Assembly (NCBI RefSeq): GCF_965638725.1
Contig: NC_134959.1
Span: 11,102,417-11,166,416, forward strand
DNA: 64,000 nt
Direction of reading: 5' to 3'
Origin: Aptenodytes patagonicus
Taxonomy: Eukaryota > Chordata > Aves > Sphenisciformes > Spheniscidae
Below the pieces are notes generated by a model that had not been told where the DNA came from, made no database searches, and was given only the letters and a program-made list of their open reading frames with translations. Position numbers and translations under genes: made by a program. Shown piece after piece: positions 1-13,000 of the stretch (its first letter is position 1; each line of letters opens with the position of its first letter).

Positions 1-115
1 CTCGCGGCTCCGCCCGCCCCCTCGCCCGGCCCCTCCCCGGCGCCCGGTGGAGGAGCCGCCGTTTCCGGAGTACACAGAGCGGGGCTGGCCGCGCGGCGGG
101 GGCTGTCGCGGGCAG
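1..115 (+). other. GARRE1: Candidate non-coding exon 1 (5' UTR), 3' boundary at 115
   Basis: A strong donor, CAG followed by GTGAGTGAG, lies at 115/116 inside the CpG island. It is on the same strand as the gene and upstream of exon 2, whose own acceptor at 32287-32288 requires an upstream exon. The 5' limit is unknown: position 1 is only the window edge. There is no ATG before the donor, so the exon would be untranslated. Other first exons within the island cannot be excluded. Confidence 0.55.
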
Positions 116-1000
116 GTGAGTGAGCGCCGCCGCTGAGCCCCTGCTCTCGCCGACCGGCCTTCCCCCGGCCCCGCGGCGAGGGCTGTCTCCGGCCGCTGCT
201 CGCGGGCGCCGGGGGGTCGGCAGCAGCCCCGCAGCCCAGCCGGCGGGGCCCTGGCGGTGCGAGGCACCGGGCTGGCATGGACGGCGTTACCGCCGCTCCT
301 CCCTCCCTCCCCGGGCGCCGAGGGGAACGGAGCGCGGAGGAGGACAGCCAGCGCCCTGCGGACGCTCGGGCGAGCCCCCTGGGCCGCGGCAGGGGGCGCC
401 GGCAGGGGCTGGGAGGAGCCGCCGGCGGCGCCTGCGAGGATCCCCGGCCGGGGGGAGGGCGGCGGCGGTGCCCCCGGGCGCTGCCCGGAGCTTGTCGCCG
501 CGCTCCCTCGGGGGGGGCCGGGCCGGCCCTGTGGCGGCGGGGGCAGCCTCGGTACGGCGCGGGCGTGCAAGCCGGGGCGGTGGCGAGGCTGCGGCCGCCC
601 CCCCCCCCTTCCCGCCGCCGTGACCCGTGTGCGGGCAGCCCGGGGAGCGCCCCGGGGGCTGGGACTGCGCCTGCGGGAATTCCTGCGCACCTTCCTGCTA
701 AATAGTGACCCGCGGCCGCCCCGGGAGCCAGCCAGCCCCGGCCCGGCAGCGAGACCCCGCGGCGGGGGCCTCGCCTCAGGGCGGCGCGGCGCTGCCCTGG
801 CCCGGCCGGGCGCCGCCAGCTCCCGGCGGTGAGGCGGCCCCGCTGGCCGTGCGGGCCTTCCGGGCGGTGCCGGTGGGCCCTGCCCCTCGGGGGGGTTGTA
901 ACGTCGGCCTCCCGAAAGCACGCCTCATCACGGTGCCCGCGGTGGGTTTTCTTCGCGCCCCTCGGCCCGAAGGCCTGCGGGGAGGTGTGTCTCCGTTTTG
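1..1000. promoter_or_regulatory. GARRE1: CpG island at the GARRE1 5' end
   Basis: The first ~900-1000 bases are very GC- and CpG-rich, then the sequence changes abruptly to the AT-rich composition of the rest of the window. GC-box-like runs of the CCGCCC/CCCGCCCC kind lie in the first 50 bases. No TATA box is obvious. This fits a housekeeping-type CpG-island promoter feeding the splice donor at 115/116. The transcription start cannot be placed from sequence and may lie left of the window. Long open frames here (for example 120-832) are a by-product of stop-poor GC-rich sequence. Confidence 0.85.
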
Positions 1001-4000
1001 GCGACCACTGCAGTGGGCTGTGCTTGTACCGACTTTTCACCTCATGCTAACTGAAAGTGCTGTTTGTTGTTATCTAGCCTCATGTTTAGTATGTTGTATG
1101 CCTATGGTAACTGCAAGCAGAAGAGGATAACTCATTTTGGGCTGTAGCTTAAAACTTCACTAACACACCTTTGCTTCTCCCTGCTTGAGGGGTTTTATCA
1201 TGTGAATGGAGAGGAAATGGTGCGGGTATATATTTGTCAGGTGGATGTTAGCTTAGAAATTTGAAAGAAGCTGAAAGATCTTGTTTGTTTGTTTTACATG
1301 AGATTATAAACCTTGTTACAGGTATAAGTCAGCCATTATTATTATCATTATTGGTTTTATAGAGGAACAGATGTCTGAGTGTCTTGAAGAGTGGCGTACA
1401 CCAGTTGTGTGTAGCTGCAATAAACTGCTTGGCTTTTCAGAGTCAGTCAGCCTGTGGCTCCGGAGGCACACAGAGCTGGCAAAAGGTTGAGGCTTGGTTC
1501 CCAAAATGGCACTGCATCTTGTAACTGCTGGTGGCTGTTAGATAATCTCAAATTTAGAGGTTGGGGAAAAGGTCGCTGTGGATTTTAAGGCTATTGTTGC
1601 TTGATGTTTCTGTTTTCTCAGCCCAGTGCTGTCTTACAAAGGGGCAGTGGTGCTCTTGAAGAACTGTTTTGTTTTCTGTGAGTGACGTGTGGCTGAAGCT
1701 CCCTCGGTTCGCTCCCCTTCCCTCACCTCTCTGAGGTATGTGGTATGTGTCGTGTAGCTCCCAGCCACATGAAGATTTTGCTATGCAGCTCATGGGATAA
1801 GGAGTGTTGGCCGATCTTGGTATGTGCACAGGTGCTATTTGTGTATCGGGTATCAACATCATTTTGTACTTGGCTGGAGTCTTCTACTAGGCAACATTTC
1901 TACAGAAGATAAGCTGGACCCTTCTTACGTAAAGAATTGCTATTTTTCCAAGTTCAAGACTTGCACAAGGTTTTATTTTCTTCCTTTATTTTCTGTTCTG
2001 TACTTTCCCTCCTAGAAGGGAGGACTTTCTAAGTATTTAATCTATGGTTGTGAAGAAGGTGTGTTTTAGGTCAAAAATAACGTGTTTCTGGTGCTTCGTG
2101 GAGCCTTTGGGGTGTGAGGAACCAGGCTGGAAGTAGCACGTAGCCACTGCTTCCCATACAGCTTGTGGTACTGCTTCCTAGGTCAGTGTAAGGCATAAAT
2201 CCTTCTGTTGGCATTTCTCATTCTCAATCAGGAGTTACTCAGGGGTGTTAGGAAACTAGAAATAATGCATACAGAGAATATTCTTCTAGTTGAAATTCTT
2301 TTCCGAGACTCTGAAATTTGATTAACAGGTGAATAATCCTTCATACAAAGTCATATGAAAATATCTGCTACAAATCTTTAAAAGAGAAGTCTAGGTTTCT
2401 TCCACTTCTTAGGCTTTAACTTGTATTTGATCACTTGAATCTTTTTCCATTTGAATCTTACTTTTCTGTAGGTTTTTTTTCCTGCTCTCTCCAACCTGAG
2501 AGCTTTTTTCCCCACTTCTTCCCACTATTTATTACTTTTCAACACTTCTTCCCCAGCATACAAGTGATGGCCAATTTTTCTTTGCAGCAAAACAACAGTA
2601 TTTTTGCTATCCTATAAGGTATAAGTAAGCTTCCCTTTATACCCTGAATTGACTGTAGTTTTAAGTGCTGCCACTTGCCTCTCATTACTCAAAACAGGAT
2701 TGTGTCAAGAGAAATTGTGCTGCTGCTTTGTTTATATAGTAGTACTGTAATAGGAAAAGACTTGTTCTTGGTACAATGAATGCTGGTACACCAGAAATCC
2801 TGCTAATGATAGTGATTAATGGGTGCTGCTCAAAATAGCTATCACTGCTGATATGACTAATTGTGCCATATGAAAAGAGCTCCTTTATTCCCAGTAATCT
2901 CAAGGTGTTTCTACAGCTTTAGAGAAATGCCTGATCTGTGCAGACAGATAAATGCACAGTGAAATACGGAACTTGCAGTGAAGTATGGCAATTCTTTAAG
3001 AGTTTGCTGCTGCGCTGCAAAACCTCTTGGGGCTGAAAATGAAGAATATCTTCTTGTGGTTACTGTAGGTAGATAGAATATTATTACTGGAATTGGATGT
3101 TAGCCAGAGCAACACCCTACATGTTGCAAACAATGCCAGGGTATTGTTAGTAGCTATAGAAGGGGTTTTATAGCATACATGAAAGATGACATTTCCAGCA
3201 GCATGGGCAACCTCATCACAAAACATTGTGCTGGGACTGGCTCAGAAGGCAACTGGCTCTGCTAGGCTTGACAAAACCTGCGTTATAATCGAGGTCCTCC
3301 TAGAGTTTGGTGATATGTCTGGATTAGTGTTTCTTAACCTTCATTGGCCTTTGGGTAACAATTTATTAGTAACATGCCACAGGCAATATCGTATTCCAGG
3401 TTGTGTTTAGATTTTGTATGTATTGTGGCTGAAGGCAACGCTGGAAGCTTATGTGGAGACTGCAGATCTAAACCATAGAAGGTGCTGTTTCTTGATATCT
3501 GTAAAATCTGAAGTTCTGCCCGGTAGGATGAAAAAAATATTTTGAAAGTTAAGTAGACTTTATTAAAGATGGGTTCCAAACTCACTGAGAAGAAGCTAAT
3601 AGTAGTTGTGTTTTGTGCTTCTGGCTTTGTGCAAGTTTCTTCTCTTCTGCTGTTTGTGTACCTCAAGATAATTTTATGGCAGGAGGGGTTTAGACGTTCA
3701 TCCCTTCTGCCCCCAAAGAAACTATTAAGGTGTGTGTGTGGGGAGTAGGAGGCATTCGTTTCACAAATACTGCTTTTCAGGTTAATTGCCGATTTGGTCT
3801 GATATGATCCCAGTCTTCTAGTGTTCTGTGGATAAACCATTTTGGTCCAGTCTTTGAATTTTGCCAAAACAGTAATTAAAAAAAACAAAAAAACCCCAAA
3901 TTTTTCTATGAAACTTCAAAAAGATGATGTTGGTGTTAATGAGGTGTGTTTCACTTTGAAGTGCTCTAATGTGACAAGACATTATTTTGAGAACTGTGGT

Positions 4001-7000
4001 CTTGAAATATCAATCTTGTCTTACTCTGCTGTAATTAATGAAGATTAGTGTGTTGATTACTTAAGATAAATTTGGGGGGATTGATCTGTGTGGGTCTGTT
4101 AAGTTCATAAACTTTGCATGAGGTAAACTGACTTCCAGGGACCCAGGTTGGAGCAGCCTTGGAGTACAAGAGAAAGCAGGGGGGGCCACGGGAAACAGCA
4201 GAATAGAGGGTCTAGAAATGCTGGTTAAGCTTTGAGGAATGAAAGAAAAGGGCTGAAAAGGGGAATGCGAAGTACTCCAGGTGTGGCTGGGGGAATCCTG
4301 AGATGTCTGTGAGTGAGGATCAGTATGGGTGTATCTGAGGTGGCAGTAACTGAGGCTCTGAGAGGCTTTCAGGCATGTTCAAGAGCCTTTATAGCAAGTC
4401 AGACACTTTTCCAGCTGTGGTATTGCATACCATTGGTGGCACATTGGCTTCAGTCTAATGATAACATATGGCAGCTTATCAGGGCAAGCACTTATTACAA
4501 CTTTTTATTAAAACAATTCAAGTTTGAGGTGGGATATTCTAGGGCTTTCCTTTGAAGAACTATTTTAACGAAAGAAATAAATGCTCTCCCTTCTAAGGAA
4601 AGCCCTCATAGAAGAACATAGTAGCACTAGTAGATAGAAGTTTTGCTGTATTAGCTAAAAGGCAAAACAAAAACTTTAAGAAGTTTTTGCTGTAAAGTAG
4701 CTGTCCGTGTCTTTTAAAATAATTTTTTTACCTTTTGTGTTCTTGCTGGTAGGGTCATATCAGAGAAGGTAATTCCTTAGGAAACATCTTTACGATATAT
4801 CCCTAAACTGTGACTAATTCCCGCTTATGTTTTTAGTAAAACTTTCTCCTTGAAATGAGTGATGCATGTTTTCTGTTTTAGGCTAGCTAGATTTTCATTG
4901 TCTTGCAACATAGCTGTATTCCTTCTTTGTGGTCTTTTGTTTCTTGCTTTTTTAACAGTTTTCTGCTTTTTCAAGTGGTTAGGGTTTTTTGGTCAATGTG
5001 ACTCTGGTTTGTTTTATCTAGTCATGTTTCAGTGGGGTACTTGTCAGATGCTAATGTTTTCTGGTAAGCATTTCTGTACAATAGCATTGCAAATGATAGA
5101 TTATTTGGAAAATTTCAACAGGAAGGTCCCTCCACCATCTTGTCAGCCACCCCTTCTCAGTTTTAGATATTCTATTTTTGTTCTTTCCTGACACTACATG
5201 TCTGTTAGTTAGAAAGTTATAAGGGAACATGTCAACTAGTTGCTTAATAACAATATTTTAGGTGTGATTCTTGTTTAGTTGTGCACTCAAAGTTGACATT
5301 TAAATGGTACTGTTCAATTACAGAAAATTCCTCACAGGCTCTGTGCAGTGTACTCTGCAATCTGGGAACGGAACGAAACTCCTCAACTTAAACAGTTTCT
5401 GAAAGTAAGGGAACGTTTGTTCCCCTTGGTAGAAATAATAATATTTAACTTCGAATCTTTAATGCTTTATTCTAACATACTGTATTTTGGGAACTTTAAA
5501 GCAGTGAATGGAATATGTTGTAGAGGAGAGGGCAGGAGAAGAGTAGGAAGAAAGGACCGTGATGGACTTTTTCTCCACTTACTTTTCCACAGGCATCCCT
5601 AGTGTGATTCGTTTGTGTGTGAGTTGTCTAGCAATGAAATATATCTTTAATCCTGGCAGTGAGTGTTTTTAGTTACCTCACTGTGATAACTTGGTATGTT
5701 TGTGAGTTTCTGGATAGTATTGGGAATTTCTCTGGATTTACTGGGGTAAAATTACATCCTTTGAAGCATGTCCACATGGTCTGCCTGATACCAGGATATT
5801 GAGAGAAACGTTCCTAGGTATTTCTTTTGTTTACGAAAGTTGAACATCCTACTCTTCTGTACAGATTACAGAACTTGGCTGATTGTGCCTTAGAAGAACA
5901 GTTTGAGTCCAAGCACAAGAACTTCCCTGGAGAAAGATAAAGCACCTGAATGTCTACAGCTCACATTTCAGAAAAATTTGGAGATCTTTTAAGTGTTGCT
6001 TCCTAAGAGTCAAAGTACAAGGTAATATTTTAAAAAGTTCCTTAAATACTTGAAGCTGGCAGTCTCATCCTGAAGAAGCTAGACATTCTTTTTATGTGGC
6101 CCAGCATATAACAGAAATGCTGAAAACCAGTGAAGGCTGTAGAAAGGACAGACACAGAAACACCCTTCTAGTTGAAAGACTTTTCTTGTGTCTGCATCCT
6201 CACAGCTTCAGTAAAAGCCTGAGTATCACAGGGGAAAGATCACTTTGGGTAAATGTAAGTCTATGCCAGACTCCAAAAGATTTGAGGAACATAATCTCTT
6301 TCTGTTGAGTATTTCAAAATTTTTCTCAGAGTGCTCTTTGCAAGTCTTGCACCAGATGGTATTATGTAGAAGGAGGAAGAATACAGGGAGGAAGAGGCTA
6401 CCTAAAAATTTCATTCTTCCAGATCTGTATGTTCTTCTGCATGCATCTTGCAGGGTAACTTCAATGTAGAATGAGTTTGTAATCTCCGAATGCTCGGAAG
6501 AAACCACGTTTGTCAAATGAAGGTAAAAATGAGTGCAGGTTCTCATCATTTGTTAAAGGCACCTGTGTTTAGTAAAATGTGGAAAGATCCTGAGGATAGG
6601 AAACTTTTTGGCGGGAGGGAAGAATAGCAATATTGCCTGCTGTTGAGTGGTCTGCAATTCTTTGTCCAAGCAGGAATTGAAGGCCAGGTGGTGTAGAATA
6701 GCGTAACTAAAACTGTGCAAATACGTTGTTACAGAATCCAACTTCATCAGTGCATGTTTCATAGCTCCAGAATAAACTTTATTTAGCCTCTTACCAAAGA
6801 CATAGGTATTTGTATTTTTTTGGCTGAGCAATAGAGTTTGCAAATATTTAGATAATAAGGTAATAAGATATACCCTTTTTTCTACAAGATGAACATTCAC
6901 AAGCAGATGATATAATCAAAACTTTCATATGGTGCTGAAAAATAGGCCTACTGCTAAATATGTACGTATCATTTAGAAAAGCTAAAACCTTTCATTTATT

Positions 7001-10000
7001 AAATAAAAAGCAAAAGAGAATGAAAAAATGTGTAAGATTTGGTAGCAGTCGGAGTTTTGTTTTACTGAGTTCAGTTCTGAGTAGTATAAATGAAATCAAG
7101 ACTGCCAGGTTGCCGCTGTTGTTGGCAGGAGAGCAGAGGTTTGAATGGATACTTGTACATTCTTCACCTACAGAGAGCAAACTGGGCATACTTTACTAAC
7201 TCAGTGGAGTACAAATAAACTGTCTTTCTACCAGTGTAGATACACAAGTTAAGATACAAGGTTAAGGTAGTGTTATAACTTGCACTTCTGTTTTAGCTAT
7301 TTTTGAAGAGAAGTTGCTGAAGCTTATGTATAGAAGAGCAGGATAGCTTAAGTAAAAATTAAATTTCCTAAATTAATGCAAGTGTAAGTGGACTCTTAAT
7401 TCTGTGGCTTATTTTTCTTAAGAGACTGCCATGCTGATGAAAACTGTATGGGGTGCTGGAAGGAAATGCCAATTATTAGAACAAAACCCTGAAAAAAAGA
7501 GCATGTATACTGTTACTGGGAATATGTTTGGCTCTGTATTAAAATGTTGGAAGAGTCCTTACTCAAAGAGCTTCCAGTCTTTCTGTCTGTCTTGTGTTGC
7601 TATCAGGAAGAGAATGAAAACACTTTCTCTCAAGCAATCCTATTAGATCTCATAATAAACTTCTTTGTCTAAACATTGCAATAATTTCCAGGGCAACAGA
7701 TTGTGATGTTGAATTCAGCACTTTGACCTCATTTCAGGTCCAAAGAGGAGTGAGTATTGTAAAGTTTTAGACAAGTTACTACAAAATAACTCTGGTAATT
7801 GGCAAACTCTTATATAAAATTTGTCTATGAATTTAACACATTTGTTCACAAGTTCTTCTTAGCAAAGGTATTCTACAGACCCAAGTTACCAACCCTAATT
7901 TAAATGTTATCTTTCATGTAATATTTGGTCTTAAAACTGAAATAGTAATTTGAGTCATGGGACAGCATATGGTCTAGTTTGGCAGCCTTTGGTCAAGTGC
8001 ACTTACTGCTTTATCTGTGTGGAAAAGTGGTACATCTGACCTGTGCTATTTTGAAATTAGTCTGTTGCTTGGTTTTGTGGTTAGAAAAGATTCTGGTCTG
8101 GTTAAGTGAAATCTATTGCTCTGCAGATGTTGCTGGACATGAAATCTGTTGAAAACCACTAATGATACATTTTTTGTTTTTATATAGGAATGTTATATTT
8201 TTGTGGTGATGGATTGGTATGATAGAGTAAATCTGTAGTTGACACACAAGATTTAGAGAAATATTTTTTGGGAAAAGTGCATTTTCTTCCTTTGAAGACA
8301 CAGCAGGAAAAGAGGTTGTTTTTTTTTTTTCTTTTTTCCATTTTAGTTTCTGGAACAGTTGGGTTTTAGGAGGTTTAATTAGGATTGTCTGATACGGTCA
8401 GACAAATGAATAACAGACCGTGATTTGCCTCTTAATAATGTTTCCCCTGAACATGCGTTAAAAGATTCTAGCTCTTCTCTCACTCAGCCTTCTCTTTCCA
8501 TATCACGGTGACCATGAGGTCTGCAGACGTCCCTTTCAAATCACAGATGCTGTCTTTCAAGCATCAGGAGGTGTTTTTATCACTGAATCTCTGACACTAT
8601 TTAAGTTGTTGCTCAGATGTCAGAGTTACTACTCCAAAACCTTTCATGGTGTCTTTGATTCTGGATGCTTTTCTGAAGAGTGTGCTTTAATCAGACACGT
8701 TGTTGGACTGAATACTGGGTGTGTGAATTGCTGTGGCTTACAGATACCAGAGTTCATGGTTGAATAGCTCCTCTGGCTTTAAAGGTACAATATATTAAGT
8801 TTAATTTGTTCTTAAACAGCTGCACAGAGTTTGTTGATTGTGCAATACATTGACATGTGGGGGTTTTGTGACAATTTAGTGTGGTTTTTAAACTAAACTT
8901 CTCAAGTCAGTTTCTGAGGAAATATCTATAGATTAGCATGTTGCTGTTGGTCTCTTCAGAATCGCCTGTCCTTACCCTCTTATTAATTGTTTTGTTTTTT
9001 AATATGGGCTTCTCTGTCTCTTGCACTTTGGGGGATTACTGATGGAAAATGTTTGTCTAGACTCTGCCTTCTCTTGTGTTTCAACACCTGTTTGTTCCAC
9101 TTGAAAGGCCTTCATGGCCCTCAACTTTGTGCATTGTGATAGATGGAGAAGACTACTGCTAACATGACTGATAAAACTTGACTTGATGTTAAATTGTGGT
9201 TTGTTTGTTCTTTTTCCTGAGACATTCACATTTTTATGGGCTTTTTCAGCTTTACAGTGCAGCCAGTGGATGCTTTTCTCTTGTCTGATATAGTATGTTG
9301 TCACTGATATTTTAAGTTGCATCCTGAAACAGGAGAGAATTATGTATTTCAGTCAGTGACTTTCTGCTAAAAAAGTTGTATCTGTATTTTGTTCTGAAAA
9401 TGTTTTAGTAGAGATGAGGCAGTTTCTTTTCAAAAATTCTTGTGGCTTCAGGGAAGTAATATATTGTGTCTTCCTTGCATATGCTATTTGATATATTCTG
9501 TTCTGGAGCGTGAGTTGGTCGTCTCTGCTGTGTTGGTTGTTTTTCACTGTACATTAAATCATATATCAAGAAAAACAAGGGGAAGTGTAGTTTATGAAGT
9601 TTTCTACACTACATAATTATGTTCCTTTTCCTTTTAACTTAAGGTTTTGCAAGTGATACAGTCCTCATAATTACAAGCATAGATAGGAAGGTATGCTGTA
9701 TTTTGATCCAGTTGTTTAGTGTGTTGGGGAATAAATTATCCTATGAATGCAGGGCCTCTTGCATGCTATGTCTATGCTAAATATTTTTCTCTAAAATGAG
9801 TCCTAATGTGAGCAAAGTTAAACTGGTGTAATTTGGAACAGTAGACTTGGAGCAAATATTATGCAGCTAGATATGTGTGAATATTGATTATAGGGCTTGG
9901 TAGCATGCGAAAAACCTGATTGTGCTTCAAAGCACTGTTGACTTAGTGGACTTCTTATCCCTTATTTAGCTGTCTCTAAAGGTTTGTGCTGTGAGGGTTT

Positions 10001-13000
10001 TTTTTTTTTTTCTTTTACATCACACCATTGATTTAAGATGTATAGTTTATTGGCTTTCACTTACCTTACACTGTTGCAGGCAGATAGCATTTTGGCCAAA
10101 AGATGGTGTTGTGAGGGACAGTATTCCATCAGAAATTGTCCAAACCTGGTGATCTCAGAAGACCCACTGTGAACATATTCTGAAAAAAGCAGGGAATAGT
10201 AATTGCAGCCGTAGAATATTCCTGAGAGGGGAAGCATTTGACAAGTTGACTTACATATACCAGTATGTGTCTGCAAATGCAAGATACACAACAGTTCTAA
10301 GACAAGGGTATTGCAGCACTGATAAGGTCTTCTGTATCTTTTAGGTAAGAAACAGCATTTTAAGAAGTAATACTTTGAAATTGATGCTTTGTAGTTGATG
10401 TGAAGGAAAGAATTATTTTCTGTTTTCACTGGTGAAATTTTTTTTTTTTCTAAAACTGCTACTTATGTTCTTCCATATGGAAGGCATTGCCTCAGCTTGG
10501 ACTGGTGGTAAGCTGTAGGTTGTGTGGCAGGTACTTGTGGCTTACTCGCACTTACATGGGAATGTCTCTCCTGCTTTCTTCTTTTCTTGTTTGTTTTCTT
10601 TTCTCTGTTCAAAGGTTTTGGTTTCTTGTTAAATACCTTCATATTGAAGACTATGGTAAGAAACATAGCAAAGCAACTACTCATAAACTCAATGAGTAAA
10701 CATTGAGATTACTCAATGTAATCTTTTAGAATTAACAAATAATTAGGTAAAACCTTTCCATTCACTTGTGAATAACAAGCTTAAATCTGACACAAATGAG
10801 GATAAGATACTCAGATTTTTACAGCATTGGTGTGTGGTAAAAACCTAGATGCCACAACATTTTTTTCATGGATGTTTTTTCTTGAGTAGTGATCTTCTAG
10901 GAATTTAATAGTATAGATTGCTTAATGTAACATTGAAATTGTTTTTATTAGTAGTGAATAAGTACCACTTCTGACCAACAAAAATCCACTGTCTTGTCCA
11001 AAATATGGACAAAGAAATGTCTACGTAAATGGAGTCTGTGTTTCAACTTCAGAGGCAAAGAAGTGTCAGCATAATCACCTGAAAGATATGAAAAGCAGTC
11101 CGTGGAAGAATTTTCTGTTCCAGACAGAATAATAGCTGTAAGAGGAGATAAGACTCCATTTTACAAGTGGCTATACTGTTTAAAATTATGTGCTGATACG
11201 CATACAGCAACTCGAAAAGCAGCAGAATGCCTTACTAATAGCATTTGAGAGCCCTAAAATATAGTTTAATCTCAATTTTGAATATCATCATATTGATACA
11301 CTGTAAAGAAAACCATCAGTTTCATTGCCAAGCCCACAATCATCTTATTTTCTTATGCTGCTGAATCCAGTCACTCTCCTTTTCTTTTCTCCCTGTGATT
11401 ATTTTTTTTCCTACTTTTACTGCTTTTTTTCTGCTTTACACTTTAATTCACATTTAAAACTCTCCTGTTTGTATGTATTACACAGTGAGGACTGGAATGT
11501 TAGCTGAAAGATGGGGAGAGGAATCTGCCACGCTGAAAATGCGAAAGATTTCCTGTTGTTCTAAACTCAGTTTGGTATGAGTGTTAGTGTCTGTGCAGCT
11601 GAAGCACTGGTTAAACTCTTCTGCTGCACAGCAATACATGAGTGGTAGTTGAGGATAAAAATCCCTTGACGTATCAAATACACTCTTTAGTTCTAGTTCT
11701 GACTGTGGTACACATTGTTCCTAATAAAACAATAAATGCAAAAAGTGGTATGGTCTGCTCTAGCTGCGTAGTGTTACTGGACACTTTGAAGGAAGGTAAT
11801 TATTTCTAGAATGGAAATTTTGAGAAAATGACTCATTGAAATTCAAATCCCTTAATAAAGGAGAACATACATCGTGTAATATGCACAGAACAGGTATTGT
11901 TAGGTGTATGCAGGAAATACCTATTTTGTATTATGGATAAAAACAAATACATAAGTACCTTAGTGTGTAGTAAGGATGCATCTCTAATACTGTGTTTTTT
12001 AAGCTTGCTAGAGTGAATCTAAAAGTAGGAAAAAGAAATTGAAAACAGGACCAATGTTGTTGAATTGAAAGCAAGAAAGTAAGATATATTTTTAGTGTTC
12101 AAAAATTGCAGGTAACTACACACTTGATATTATAATACTTTTTTTGAAAAGAAGATGCAAAAAATAAATGAAGCATGCCCGTGTTTATTCACTGTAGTGT
12201 TCCCGAGAGATTTCTACAGATATATATTGTAGGCTTATGCAGAATATAGAAGTTGTACTTGCCTAACAGAATAACTCTAGAAATAGAGCAAGATCCTTAC
12301 AGAGCCTTGGAAGGAAGGAATATTAGTAGCAGTAGGAATACAGTTTTCTAGTTTTTTTTTCCCGTATGATGCTTTGGAGAAAAGGAATGGATGGAAATCC
12401 TTGCTGCAAAAGCGTGTTAACTGTTTTGTTTGATTGTGCAGCAGTGATTTGCACTTTCTGCTGGCATCAGTAATTCAGGAGCAGAGTATACACAAGTTCA
12501 GGTTTTTGTCAGAGCTTGCCTCATGGGGAAAAAATGTGGAAAATGATGTATTATCTGTAAATGGAAAACACAGTAAAGAACTATAGTGGAAGTTTGCGCC
12601 TTAAATCTTAGGGTCTAGCAGCAGGGTTCTTTCCAAAGAGTTAATTGTTCTGTGGGGGTCTATTACTGTGTTGTTTATCTTAAAGCAGATGTAAGGTGAA
12701 CTTTTTGCCCAAGTTATAATTTCGCATATCTTTTCCTGAGACATGTGGAAGGAGTTGTTTTCCATAATATTGATTATGGAGTAGTAGTGGGCATTGAATT
12801 TTGTCCAAAATCAGTCTGGCTGAGCCACAGCCACTGTGTGACGGTTCCACTGGGTTTGGAAGAACTTGAAAGTAGTGAATATGTGGGAATGTCTTGGAGG
12901 AGATCTGTGTTCAAACAGAAGATCCCTGGCTGTGGTTCTTGAGAGGTATTGATTACAGCAGTGTCTGGCTTCTTGCGGGAAGATGGGTTTCATAGCAGGC

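Noticed and set aside
120..1130. Several long overlapping open frames in the first kilobase
   Set aside because: They lie in the CpG island downstream of the exon 1 donor, are Pro/Ala/Gly/Arg-rich in every frame and match no protein. Stop codons are simply rare in GC-rich DNA.
3334..3888. Minus-strand 184-codon open frame in intron 1
   Set aside because: It has no recognised family, no exon partners and low-complexity AT-rich composition; one such frame is expected by chance in 32 kb.
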